NCBI GenBank assembly: GCA_021527695.1
Contig: JAKFAO010000006.1
Span: 124,001 to 188,000 of the forward strand
Origin: Naematelia aurantialba
Lineage: Eukaryota; Basidiomycota; Tremellomycetes; Tremellales; Naemateliaceae
Reading direction: 5' to 3'
Length of the DNA stretch: 64,000 bases
This document shows, piece after piece, positions 44,311-56,356 of the stretch. The first letter of the stretch is position 1, and each line of letters begins with the position of its first letter. Both the position numbers and the translations under genes were made by a program. The notes below the pieces were generated by a model. It was not told the origin of the DNA. It made no database searches and was given only the letters and a program-made list of their open reading frames with translations.

Positions 44311-47300
44311 CTACGTCGTGAAGCTGTCATCGTCAGTCTATGCACCATCTCTTCGCAAGCAATGCGCGAGGTGCTCGTCGCTCAACTCACATGCCTAGAA
44401 TTTTAAACGGCGGCGAGCTCGTGCCTGCCTCGCCCATGAGTTGGCATTCGACAAAGTGCGATCCCCGCGACACGCCTCGGTCAATCATCACCAGCCTAAG
44501 AATTGGCGGTCAGTCTACGATCGGTCGTCACGAGACAAAGCGGCTGCAAGACAAAGGGGCAACGCAACAAACAGGCAACGAGACAAAGAGCCGCCAAACA
44601 GGCAACGAGAATTGATGCTGTGAGCGAAGAGGTCACGAGACCGAGGGGTCGTGTGACAAGGGCAAAGAGACGGAGAAGCTGCGAGGCAACGTGCAACGAG
44701 ACAAAGGCGAGGTCCAAGCACTCACGTCGCGATGACGTCCTCGACTTCAGCGGTACCGTGCAGCTCCTTCCCACCGGCAAAGTTATCGTCGACCCAGCAC
44801 TTGACCACGCCCAGCGGTTTGTCCTGCGGCGATTGCAGGAAATACACCCCAACGTCTCCCGCACCAAGCTTAAGTGGGATACGCAATCGCGCTGTCGGTT
44901 GTTCCGCGTACCTAGTCGATGAGTTTCAATCCAACGTGAACCAGCGAGTCTCGTGACTTACCAGTAATGTCTGTCCTCGACGACAGCCGTCTTGGGCGGA
45001 TGGTAAGTGTGCCAGCCTGACCCGTAAAAGAGACTCGGCGGAAGGGGATTGATCAGATCACTAGCCGCCACGCAGAACGGCTCGATCTCTCGGAAATTCT
45101 GAATATCGTGTGGCCGGTCCGCCAACCTTGCTTGCGGGATGCGGAGTCCCTGGTACCGGTCGGTCAAGGCGCTACCCGCGCTGTCACCGTCGCCCGGATT
45201 CTGCCCAGGCATACCCTTGCGCAAGCCGACGCCACCTAGCAAAGACGGCCCGGCTGTCGTGCCATCACCGTCGACGCCGAGGTCTGGAACGTCGTACGAG
45301 TGACCCTGGAGCGTGGACCAGCCAGAGCAGATTTGTGACATCATGTAGGAGATGAGAACGTCGGCAATCAAGTCGTGTCCATCCGAATTGGCATGGTTAG
45401 GGTCAGAGTAGAATGTCGAGCGCGCCTGCTCTGGTGTTTGGAGGTACTGGTCATAGATGACTCCCTTGACACTGAGCAGTTATGAACACATGTCCTAATG
45501 GAGGGGATCAGAGAGCTCACCTGATATGTGGGACGTCGTAAAACTGCGCCACGACATTGTGAAGGAGCTCTGGTCCAGCGAAACCGTTCTGAGCCTGGAC
45601 TTGGGGGCTGAAGTGGCCGAGAATGATGACAGCCGGCATATCCGCACGAACGAGGATGGACCGCACGAGGAGCTCGAAGTGCTGTAGCCATTCGGGATCG
45701 CTGTACAAGTCAGTATATCGCTGCTGGCTACCTTGCGCCGCCTGTAACAGCATGGTGCCGCTCTAGGTCATGCAATTGGAAGTGGTGACAGTTGGACGCG
45801 AAACGCGACTCACTTTGGGTCCGCAGCGTCAAACTCGAGAATGACCAGATCCGTTTGGTCCGGCATATGATGCGCGTTGCAGTAGGCGTAGTACGCACTG
45901 TCAGTCTTTCTTGTCGCGCCATTCGTGAGCTCGTTGGCAGGGTGAGGAAAGACGCTGTTCCACCAGTGGAAGAATTTTGAGGGGTAGCACTTTTCCCCGA
46001 CAGGGTCGTCCCCGGCGCCGTAGCATGCGGAGACTGGATGGACTATCAGCTTCTATCTCAATGACACTGCAAGGAGTAAAAAGGAACACAAGACTGTTGC
46101 AGGATGCTACACGCGCGATACTGGCAGAACAGAGAATGGAGATGAAGTCAGTCTACTCACTGGATCCACCGAGAATAGACATGGTGACCGGCGCCCCGCT
46201 CATAGCTTTCTGCAGGACGCGCTGCACACGCGCCCCAGTGCCGAGGTGTAACCTCGACTTGAGCAGCTCAAACTGCCCGCGACGGGCGGCGATCGCATCG
46301 CCAGGCCCGAAGACGGGGCAAAACTCGAATGGAGCAGGATCGATACGTGAGTTGTTTAAATAATCCCGGGGAATGAGGTTGTGCGGGTCGCGTGAGTGCG
46401 CGTGGAGGGCTGGGGTGTGATCGGATGCTGTGCAAGAGCGGTGAGCGATGAGTGGGCACAAGTGAGTTGTGACTTGGTATGAGAGCTGAGAGCAGAGTTG
46501 GGAGGTGAGGTGGGATGGTGGATGGCATGCGGGACTCACGGAAAAGCAGCTTGGAGAGCAAGATGAATCCGACGATGATAGTCACGAGCATCCACGCGCG
46601 GTGCGACAGGCCTGGGGGATTAGCTTGGCAGGCAGAGGATGGTAGGTGGAGGGGAGTAGAGGGAAGGAAGGAGAGGAGGGAAGGAAGGAGAGGAGGGAAG
46701 GAAAGAAGAGAGGGAAGATGCGGAGGGAGGAAGACGGGGAAGGAAGGAAGCGGGAAGGGAAGGAGAGAGGAGAGAAGAAGAAGCGAGGAAGAAGAGAGGA
46801 GAGAGAAACAAGAGAGGAAGACGAAGAAGGAGAGAGAAGACGAAGAAGGAGAGAGATTGGATAGGGATGGAGGAGAACCTACCAAGCCGACCGCCTTTTT
46901 TCTTCCCGCCCGAGAGTCCAAACGGACTGAGATCGAGACTCGGCATCCTCTCTCCTCTTCGACTTGCCAGTCCCGAGGGACTGCCCCTCCTCGATCCTGG
47001 CGCTCCGAGCCCGCCTCCTGCGCCCGCTGCCAGTCCTGCGGTGCCGCTCCCGCCTGCGCTTCCGAGCGGCGACGGCGCCGTCACCGATACAGACACGCCC
47101 GTGGCGATGGTGGTTGTCGTGGCCGTGCCGGCGGGCTGGTCGAGTCTCGATCCAGCCACGTCGAGGGGGTTGGGATCTTCGACGGGCGCGACGGCCGACG
47201 AACGGCGATACGAGTAGTGCGCGAGCGGCGTGTCTGGCTCAGGTGTACCCGATACGGAGCCTGATCCACCGCCCGCAGCACCAGGACTGACACCGCCCAG

Positions 47301-47441
47301 TCCGCCCGACCCGCCGGGACCGCTCACGCCTGACCGCGGGGGGCTGCCGCCCAGGGCGGCCGAGCCATCCGAGTTTGTAGATGCGTGTGCGCGCGGTCGC
47401 AGCATCCCAGAACCACTTGACAAGACCGAGCTCGCGTCCAT
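44311..47441 (-). CDS. Type II membrane-anchored SGNH/GDSL hydrolase-like protein
   Basis: Nine exons on the minus strand (46883-47441, 46540-46611, 46161-46427, 45814-46033, 45521-45700, 44962-45471, 44726-44911, 44391-44495, 44311-44323) give 703 residues. A Ser/Gly-rich cytosolic N-terminus of about 190 residues precedes one membrane segment (RAWMLVTIIVGFILLSKLLF). The lumenal part has the SGNH block I serine in SILGGSISACYGAGDD, then CYPSKFFHWWNSVFPHPANE, TDLVILEFDAADP, MPAVIILGHFSP, and the block V Asp/His in YSDPNHANSDGHDLIADVL. A beta-rich C-terminal region follows (RLRIPLKLGAGDVGVYFLQ). This matches a family of fungal Golgi/secretory SGNH proteins; a role in glycan or capsule O-acetyl handling is possible but only inferred. 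The last 13-nt exon (ending IFTT) is inferred from a branch point and acceptor; otherwise it ends GM. Confidence 0.83.
46612..46882. repeat. Purine-rich ggaagg/gagagg tract in SGNH intron 1
   Basis: The plus strand is almost all G and A at about 46650-46860, with repeated ggaaggaaggagagg units. It coincides with the first intron of the SGNH gene, so its spliced transcript has a long pyrimidine tract before the acceptor. Confidence 0.75.
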
Positions 47442-48656
47442 ATACGAGCGATGGCTTCGTTGGCTTCGTCACGGAGGGGACGAGTGTCCAGTTTGGTATG
47501 GGGCTAAACGAGTGTCGGGTTTGGTAAGAGAGAGACGAGTGTAAAGGTCGGTATGAGAGCAGACGGGTGTCTAATTCCGTATTCGATATGAGACCGCCAA
47601 TGTCCAGTTGGTACGAGAGCAGCCGTTCAGCTCGGTATGGGTAATATCAAGCGCCACGACCAGACTGTTGCGCTGGTACTGCGTCGACCGTCGTCCCTGT
47701 CGTGGTACTGCGTCGAGCGTCCCTGTCGTGGTACTGCGTCGACCGTCGTCCCTGTCCTGGTCCTGCGTCGAGCGTTATCCCTGTCCTGGTCCTGCGTCGA
47801 GCGTTATCCCTGTCCTGAATGGCTCGGCGACTCTACTCCAAGTCACGCGCCTGCAGTGACGGTGCCCTGGGAAGATGCGCTCGGAGAGCAAAATATGCAC
47901 GATGCACGATGCACGATGCAGCGATGCAGCGATGTTGGGATGTCGGGGTGGGATGCAGCAATGCAGCAATGCGGCAATCGTGGATTCAAGCGACGTTGGG
48001 ATGTAGGAAAACCACACGCCTAGGCCACCTGGGAAAAGCGACGGTGAACCGAGCAACAGACGCGCGCCCCAATTTCAATTCTTCCGCAAAGTGGCACTCT
48101 AAGACTACTACTAGTCCTACGAGTATACCAAGACTACTCTGAATACTCTGGATACTCTCCCTACACTGGCTACTCTGGCTCTCATTACGCTGGTTACTCT
48201 GACTCTTCATAACGCTGGGGCCTTACGTCTGGTGTTATCGTATGTTGGCGTCACATCCCACCACGCAGCCATAACGAATACATGAATCACCACTACTCGG
48301 ACAACGTAGCATACTCGTATACCCTAGCTTGAAATTCACCAGTCACGATCTCCCCAACCGTCCACTCGACTGGCCTGCTCAGCAGCGCCCCCAGGCTACG
48401 CCTGTCTGCGCTGTCGCCCCATCGTGGTTTTACAAACACGTCTCCACCAGCTTCCAGCACGGTCTCGCCATGACGCCGTATAATTCGCCTGACACTACTG
48501 AGCAATCGCCATCGACTGCAGGCACCACCACCCCATCACCACCACCACCCAGCCATCATCATCAAGAGCTATCTCACCACCAAACCACCATCTCCGGGGC
48601 GATTCCTTCCGCATCGTGGAGACTCGAAGAGAAGAAACCTTTTCAAGCGCCAAATC
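47442..48656. other. 1.2-kb repeat-rich intergenic region
   Basis: Upstream of the SGNH gene and downstream of the HAL4-like kinase. It is packed with different tandem repeats: gagtgtc/gtttggta variants (47480-47630), a 29-bp minisatellite (47674-47815), gatgca repeats (47896-47975), tactctg repeats (48125-48210) and a caccac run (48520-48600). No gene is supported. Confidence 0.6.
47674..47815. repeat. 29-bp minisatellite, five units
   Basis: Five head-to-tail units of the type tggtcctgcgtcgagcgtta plus tccctgtcc, one of them 26 bp. The last two units are identical, suggesting recent duplication. Confidence 0.9.
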
Positions 48657-51600
48657 CTAGTGGAACATCTTCTTCTTCGGCTTCTCGTCCTGGACAACCT
48701 TGATATGGCTGTGGCTGCTCGGTTTTCCCACATGGTGCGAGCAACACTCGATCCCCTGGACCCAAGCATCGCCTTCATCCTCCTCTTCCGGGCTCACACC
48801 CGTCACCTCCGCAGGCGGCGCACTGACGTTCCCGCCACAGTCTGGCGAGCCGCACGAACACATCATCGTGTCCTTGCCCCTACCAACAAGTAGGTCGCTG
48901 AACGTGCATCGGATCGACGGTTCGACAGCCAACATCCGCATGAGCGCCGAGCGCGACTCGCGCGGAAGGAGCCTGAAGATCGACTCGGCCCCGCCAGTCT
49001 GGAACGTTCGTGTCGACGAGATGGATGCGGCTCGTTCTCGACGCGCCTGCACTTCCTGCTTAGAGCGGGTGGGATTTGGCGCCTCGATCGGCGGCGTGCC
49101 TACCGGAGACGAGACTGCGCGGTTTCGGCCTTGAGGGTTGCTAGCTGGTGCGGTCAGTCGGTCCATGCTTGGCGACGCAGCCGGCAGAGGGGCCTTGCGA
49201 TGCTTAGGTTGGTGGATCGCACCGTGTGCTACGCCAGGAACACTGACAGCCGTGTCGGATCGTCGGGGGAAGTATTGATCACTCGGATCTTGGATGGTGG
49301 TCGGACTCTGTCGCAAGGTTAGATGCGACAGGCTGGCAGCCTCGGTATCGGTAGAAGATGACGAGTCGTCATTGGAGCCCTTGCGAGCATCCTTGCGGAC
49401 CTCCCGTTCGGGACTTTCAACCTTTGCTGCATTTACGGCCGTGCTCGTCGTCGACGTCACAGATGGAGTTCGGAAAGGCAACGAGCTCGATCCATCGGGC
49501 ATGAGACCGTGGTGTCCACCTAGTTTGTTGTGTAGGCCTTCGTGTCCATTGGCGATGGTCGGAGCCGGAGTCGGCGCGGCAGGTTTGGCACACAGCTCGG
49601 GGTGAGTGTTGACATAGAGCCGGTACGACATGTCTGTCTTGTAGTCTGGGATCTTCCACGGGAAGCGCCGCAGAACCATACACATGAAGATGATGGCTAC
49701 GCTCCAAACGTCGGTCAAACGAGGATCGTATGTCTCCTTCTGTAGGACTTCGGGCGCAAGGTACGGATCTGAGCCAACCACACCAGATGCCGGGATCTGG
49801 TGCTTGCCTGGATAGTGGAACACGGTCGCGGTGCCAAAGTCGATGAGCTTGACAATGTTGTCAGCAGTCATGACACAATTATCGAGCTTGAGATCCCGAT
49901 GTGCCAGACCCATATTGTGCAGATAGTTGACGCCATCAATGATTTGGCGGAAGACGCAATAGATCTCGGGACGTGACATCTTGCCAGACATGACGACGGA
50001 GAACAGATCGTAAGGGGCATACTCCATGATCTAGTCTCATCAGCACGTTGCTCGTCAGGCATAGCTGAAGACGTACCTCGTAGAAATGACCATGGTCATT
50101 GACAATATCCACAGTCTCTATAACGTTCACGTGTCGCAAGGTAACACCTACGCAAAACTCTGCCGTGACCTTTCTTTGATATTCCTTCTCCGTCTCGCCT
50201 TGACGCCTTGGCCTGAATTCCTTGACCGCATACGTCGTACCGCCCGACTTTGAACTCGCCTTGATGAGTCGGACTGTACCTCCTGCACCCGAACCGAGAA
50301 CCTTGCCCCACTTGCCATACTTTTTCGACAAGTGCGCGTGCGTCGCCTCGTGCAGGGACGGATGTGTTAATGCTACGACAGGATGAGGGACACCAGGATA
50401 ATCATTGGCATTCTTCGGCGTTGAAATGTCTGGCGTATGAGCCGGTGAAGGGATGGGCGACGATGCAACAGATTGATGGGGTTCGACCTCAGCCATATGC
50501 AACGTCGAGGTCCTGCTCGGGGCAGCACTGGGCACTCGTGACTCGGTCGGGGTCTTGTCCCCTTTTTTGTGATGTCCAAAGAAGCTAGCCAAACTTGAAT
50601 GCGATTTCTCGCCTTCCTTTTCCTTGTGATGATGCTTCATGAAACCCATGAGATGCGCCGAGTTGGCGCCGTGATCTTTCTCGCGATGAACATCATGCGC
50701 CGCACTCGTGGCAGGCGGAGCTACGCCGTTGCCAGTGTGATGTGCGAGGCCACCAAAGCCGCTGCCTCGTCTCTGCATTGCGGGAGTGGCCGCACCGTGG
50801 GTGGGCGATCCAGGCGTCGATGTCACAGGCGTCTCGTTGAGATGTGAGTGCAGAGCCTGCGAGGCGACCGAGTCCTGATGGACTCCGGGCTTTTCTTTGT
50901 GCTCATTGTGCCCAATGTGGTGGTTCAAGAACCGACGCAGATCATGGAGGGGTCCAGCATGGTGCTTTGCATGCCTGGTAGCATTCGGCGAGCCATGAGG
51001 GCTGCTGGGTGCGGTCTTGGCAGTGAGAATGTTGCTATAGCTGTCGCTTCGGGAGGGTACAGGTGACGCCGCATGAGCAGGCGGGGACGGGGTCGCAGGG
51101 GTAAATGAGAGGCCCGAGGGGACAAGAGGGCGGTGTGCGGGCGCCGGTGCGGCGGCAAAGTCTTCAATTTTGATGTGCGGAGAGCGGGACCGACGGGCCA
51201 GCGCAGGCGGTGCCGGTTCAGGCTGTGATAGGTCAGCATGGATTCTACCGCAGTTGTGGATTCACGGCCAGAATTACGGAGGAACGGCGACTCTCCACGG
51301 TGATCCGTCTGGGCACATCACGTGGTTCAGTCCGCCGGCCTACGGGCAGGGAGAACCAGCGATGCCTAGGAGAAGACTGCGGTCGAGACGACAGTCCGGG
51401 ACAGACGCCTCCGTCCATGGCATGCAGGACCAACACGATCGCGAGTACTACCTCCTCTACAAAGACTGTACAAGAGCGGGTTGACACGACAGAAGAATCG
51501 AGAACAACGCCCAAGCAACTGAGATTGCGGCTGACAAAGAGGTCGGGGAATGTTGCGGAGGGTTTGGAACCGGTGCAAAGGAGAGAGCCGCCGAATGCGC

Positions 51601-52143
51601 CGTTGCCCACAAAGGACGGGGAAGGATACTCCGACACGCATGGAATCATGCTGGCTGGGGTAGATGATGGCCAGTGGTGCCAGTAACCAGAGGTGGAAAC
51701 AATGTAGTGTGAAGAGTCTGTGAGAACAAAGACATGCAGGTCGCGGACACGAGATCGTCGAGGAACGATAACAGACCTCGCCGAGCCGCCGAAAGGGAGA
51801 GAGGAATCACACTCACCACATCATGCCATATGCCACCACGACTGGGGACCTTTTGGAGCGTGGCAAAGTGGTTGCCATGTTCGTCGTCGCCGACGTCACC
51901 GGTATCGCTACCGCGGCCGCTGACGGGCTCTGAGCCGCTCTCGCTGCCGGTGGGAGACATGCCGTAGTGCGGTGTCGTGCCCTGCGGGGTACCCGAGATG
52001 GGCGTGAGGTGTTCGGGCGACGGGAGGCCGTCGTGTGTCGTGAGCAGCTCGCGCCCATGTTCGGTCACGAGCGAGAGGCGCCGGCGGTTCGGGTCGTGGA
52101 AGTTGATGGAGGAGATGGGGACGGCAGGGCTAGACGACAACAT
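48657..52143 (-). CDS. HAL4/SAT4-type serine/threonine kinase (Npr1-like family)
   Basis: Three exons on the minus strand (51817-52143, 50077-51222, 48657-50030) give 948 residues. A long disordered His/Ser/Pro-rich N-terminus (about 430 residues) is followed by the kinase domain. Its motifs are [116 protein letters not shown] and [19 protein letters not shown]. This set, especially [10 protein letters not shown] and PEVL-x-KE-x-YDP, is that of fungal Hal4/Hal5/Npr1 kinases that stabilise plasma-membrane K+ and nutrient transporters. A Ser-rich insert with [13 protein letters not shown] follows near the C-terminus. The C-terminus ends KPKKKMFH. The first intron (51223-51816) is 594 nt, the longest intron in the window. 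Confidence 0.92.
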
Positions 52144-53753
52144 ATTGGCGGTGCGGTAGGACTAGATAGTCGGCCGCGGGGTGTATGTATGCGCGATATA
52201 TGGATGGGTGAAATTGGCGCGGCGGGGTATGCTTATAGGCAAGTGGGGCGCGTAGTCGTGCGGGTCGGTGCCATGGGTGTGTTTGTACTACTGTGGAGCT
52301 TGCCGAGTGGGTTGCTTGGTGAGCTTGGTGGGTGTCGAGCTCGGGTTCGTATAAACAGGAGAAGAGGGCAAGAGGGGGGAAGAGGGAAACGGGGGGGTTG
52401 TGGAAAGAAATCGAAGCCGCGGCAGCCGGGATTGGGGATGCGCTGGTTCACAAGGGAGTCTTTCGCGAGTCGGAGCTCGGCACCATTGACCACGGTCGTT
52501 GCGCGACGATAGATATCACACGAATTACACGGAGAGTGGTGTGGTGGATCGCGAGCGGACGGATATGCACCGCGACGGACACCAATGTGGTGAGATGCGA
52601 GATGTGAGATGCGAAAGCGAGAAACAAGGCCGTTGGGGTCAAACGGTACGGTGTGCGAGGGAAGCGAGATTTCTGCCGCCCCTGGATTACAGTGGCTCTG
52701 TCTATCGGTGGCCGAAGCCCGCTTTCGCCGCGACTCGCGGGATCAGTGGATGACACACTCCCACTCGCAGAACAGCCAAGCGAGCAACGAGTGATAGCCA
52801 AAAGCGAAATCGATATGGACGTGGACGTGGACGCGGACGTGTACGGATGAGTGGATGAATGGAGAAGGGAGAATGGAATGGATGATCCAGGACTGACAAA
52901 GCAGAACGAGCACAGCCGGCCCAAGGGTCACCATGTGCCGCAAATAATCCCTTCCTTCCTCCTTCCTTGCCTTTCCTTCTCTCTTTCTCCCGCCATTGTC
53001 TCCCCCATGTTCGGCCTACGCCCAGCTCGGCCCAATGAACCCCACACCCAAGAATCACCCGAGCACACGGCCAGAGCCAAAATATCCAGCAACAGGGCCA
53101 AGGGGCCAAGCCGCAGGGAACCGCGCCGTAATTCCCGCCGATGCAGAGGATGCGTCGGTGGTGACGTCTCGGCCGCGAGACGGAGACGGCCATCGCCGCA
53201 CGCCCGCGGCTTTTCCTCGCGACCAGTCGCGCCTGTTTGCCCCGCTCTTTGTACATCAAGCCACTGCCACTGCTCTGCCACGGTCTCTGCCACTACTCTG
53301 GCTGCATCTCTACATGCGAGAACCAAAGGACACCGAAAAGACGGTCCGTCTCTTCTGTAGTCCTCAATGCAGCTTGTCTCTCAAATTACGATCAGACCGA
53401 GACAAAAACCCCCACAAAACAAGAGAGATGCCGACGCACTCGCCATTACGTCATGGGCGGACGTGGGCTACTCGTATGTGGCACTTGTGTGGCATATTGC
53501 CCGTCCTGGACGCTTTTTTGCTTGTTCTCAGTTCCACTTACGCAAATAGTCGTAAAGTACCGTCTCGGATGCATGAACATGCACTCGTTCATGCATCAGA
53601 TGCATATTTAGTTGCATCAGATGCATATTTAGTTGCATCAGATGCATATTTAGTTGCATCAGATGCATATTTAGTTGCATCAAATACATGTCTAATTCGT
53701 GCACCATATGCATGACTGCTGAATAGATGTCCACACAGCTAACCTCACACAAC
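52144..53753. other. 1.6-kb intergenic region upstream of the HAL4-like kinase
   Basis: It contains the kinase promoter and the 3' flank of HIS7. Many short frames on both strands were seen but no domain or convincing exon. Near 53592-53696 lies a 21-bp tandem repeat. Confidence 0.5.
53592..53696. repeat. 21-bp tandem repeat (four units plus a decayed fifth)
   Basis: Four exact copies of tgcatcagatgcatatttag followed by t, at 53592-53675, then a degenerate copy. Each unit holds ATGCAT palindromes. It begins 58 bases beyond the HIS7 stop codon, in the likely 3' untranslated region. Confidence 0.92.
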
Positions 53754-56356
53754 CTACATGCCCTCTCTCCTCACGGGCATTCCCCTGCTTTCGAGACCCT
53801 TCTTGACCTCGCCAATCCCAACCTCGCTTCTGTGGAAAATACCAGCCGCCAATGCCGCCTCCACTCCCGTCTCCCTAAATACCTCTTCAAAGTCGCCTAC
53901 CGAGCCGGCCCCGGAGCTCGCAACTACCGGTATGCTCACAGCCTGCTTGACGAGCCTCACGAGATCTAGGTCAAAGCCCAGTCCGCTGCCATCCCTATCT
54001 ACCGAGTTGAGCAGGATCTCGCCCGCGCCCAGTTTTTCCACCCCCCTAGCTAGCTGGACCACGTCGAGATCTTTGGTCGCGCGGCCGCCAGAGATCGTGC
54101 ATTGGTACCACCATGCTTTGCCGCGCTCAGAGTCTCGTGTCCGAGTCGACGCCTGCTCCCCTATCACCAAGCACGGTCGGTGGGGCACTGGCACATCCTC
54201 GATCCAATTTGGGACAGTCGTGTCGTAATAGACCCGCTTGGGGTCGATAGAAACCACCACAGCCTGGCTGCCGTATCCTTCCGAGATGGTTTCTATGCCC
54301 GTCCTTCCCGTACACGCCGGCTCCCCACGCTGCTCTCTTGCCAGCATGTCCTCGACTGCCAATACTGCTTCACTTCCGATAGACACCTTGTCGGCACCGC
54401 TGCGGAAATATGCACCGGCCACTTCCAATGCACTGCGTCGGGTCCCGTCCGGGTCGACCGTGTCTTTGATACCCCCGCCGACAGTGAGCGGCACAAATAC
54501 CGTCTCAGCGGCCGCGCGCACAACAGCCAGCATCGGCTGATCCTGCAGTGCTGAAGAACGGAACGACGTGATATTGAGGAAACAAATCTCGTCCGCTCCT
54601 TCAGTGTAATATCGCCTCGCAAGGTCTACTGGTTTTCCCAGATTCCGGACCCCTCGTGAATCGTCCTTCTCCCGCACGTCGTACTGATCGCCTTTGGTCA
54701 CCACCAGATCTCCGGCATCATTTGAGCGCACATCGAGGCACGCGACGATACGATTGGTCGGTCCCCTTCCGCTTCGACGTGTGGTATCAGGATTTGACGG
54801 GATCCATTGCCGAGCCGAAGTTGACGGCGTGTCCGAGACCGCCTCGGTAGGCGCTTCAAGCCATTTCCGAAGTACTTCAAGCCCTGCTTTGCCCGACTTT
54901 TCCGGATGAAACTGCGTGCCAAAGACATTCTTCCATCGCACACTGGACACAAACGTTTCATCTCCATACCTCGAGAGAGTGTGAACGAAGGGTGCCACGC
55001 TGCCTCCTTGTTCGCCGGGAGGGATGATTGCCGCATACGAGTGCACAAAGTAGTAGTCGTCCCCGTCGTTCAGGAAACTTGGTCCGCCGTGCTGTGATGG
55101 CGACGAAGAACCAGTCGATACTGCTTGCGCCGCGAAGCCATTGGGTGCTGCAAAATCACTTCCATCCTTCCACGCAGTCCAGGCATCGTTCCACCCCATG
55201 TGCGGTACCGTTTTGCTGTCGGCCCGGAACTTGGAGATGGGGTAATCGATCAGCCCTATACCCTGTGCGCCAGGAGATTCGGTGGATGAAGCAAACAGCA
55301 TCTGCATTCCAATGCATATTCCAAAGTAGGGCCGGCCGGATCGGATGTAGTCGAGCAAGGGGTGAACGAGACCGGAGGCGCGAAGAGAGGCTGTGGCTTG
55401 GCCAAAGGCGCCGACGCCTGGGAAGATGAGTTTCTGGGGATCAGCGGCTGCGGAGAGATACCGTGTATGTATTGCTCGAAGGTCCCGAGACATGGCAGTA
55501 GTGAGAAGAGGACAAGATAACGCGGGTATGAAGAGCGCGCGAGAGGGGGGGAGCATCTGGGTGTGAGAGTGGAGCGAGAGAAGAAACGAGAGAAAGGGAC
55601 GAGAGCTCGACTAAAAGAGAATAATAGTTTAAAATCCAAGTTATAGCAGGCGTGGAAACAGGAAGGACAGAGTTGTGACATAGTTCTCGTGAGAAACAAG
55701 AATGTGATGCTTGTCAAGGATGGAAAGTGCAGAGTAATCATTCAAGCAACGACTCACTTCTGCTTTATCAAAGTCCGACACATCTTTGATCCACTCAAAT
55801 TCATATCCAAGCTTCTTGATCGAATTCGCGAGACTGCGAGACCATGTCAGCCCATGCGTGGGGGTGGTAGGCAATTACACCGTAGGGAAACCTTCAGAGC
55901 AGAGAGTGAAGGCCAGTGTTGAGCAGGGCAAGACGCACTAGGTCACTAAACCCGAGAGAAAAAGTAGAACGAGACGGGGGAATGAAAGTAGAATCGAGGC
56001 AGAGGAATAAAGTAGAATGGAGAAAGATGAACGAAAGTCGAATGGAGAAAGGGGAATACGATACAAGGAAGCGGGGCAAACAGGAAAACAGGAAGAGGCA
56101 TATGATATTGAGCGTGGAGCATGAGCATACAGCACGGGCGGAGGGCGCTGCATGGCGACGGGCAAGGCAAGGGAGACATGGTGAAGGGAAAGGCAAGGCA
56201 GACATGGCAATGGGCAAGGCAAGGGGAACAGACCCACCTGCGGACATTCCCCGCCCCATAATCAAGCACATACAGCCTCGGGCGGGACGGCGACGAGCTC
56301 GCCTGGCTGCCGGCTGGCTGGGTGATGGGCGGGATGGGCAGAGTGGTTTGTGCCAT
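53754..56356 (-). CDS. HIS7: Imidazole glycerol phosphate synthase (fused glutamine amidotransferase/cyclase)
   Basis: Three exons on the minus strand (56238-56356, 55758-55833, 53754-55433) give 624 residues, somewhat longer than yeast His7 (552). The N-terminal half is the glutaminase: LYVLDYGAGNVRSLANSIK, KLIFPGVGAFGQA, nucleophile Cys in YFGICIGMQMLF near residue 105, and the His/Glu pair in FGTQFHPEKSGKAG. The C-terminal half is the HisF barrel: RIVACLDVRSNDAGDLVV, ADEICFLNITSF, VPLTVGGGIKDTVDPDG, ADKVSIGSEAVLA, AVVVSIDPKRVYY, GAGEILLNSVDRDGSGLGFD and IPVVASSGAGSVGDFEEV. The enzyme makes IGP and AICAR, linking histidine and purine synthesis. Intron 1 (55834-56237) is 404 nt and purine-rich on the plus strand. 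Confidence 0.97.

Noticed and set aside
46620..46921. Frames of repeated Ser/Leu/Phe or Glu/Arg/Lys in the 46.6-46.9 kb region
   Set aside because: They are readings of the purine-rich tract inside intron 1 of the SGNH gene.
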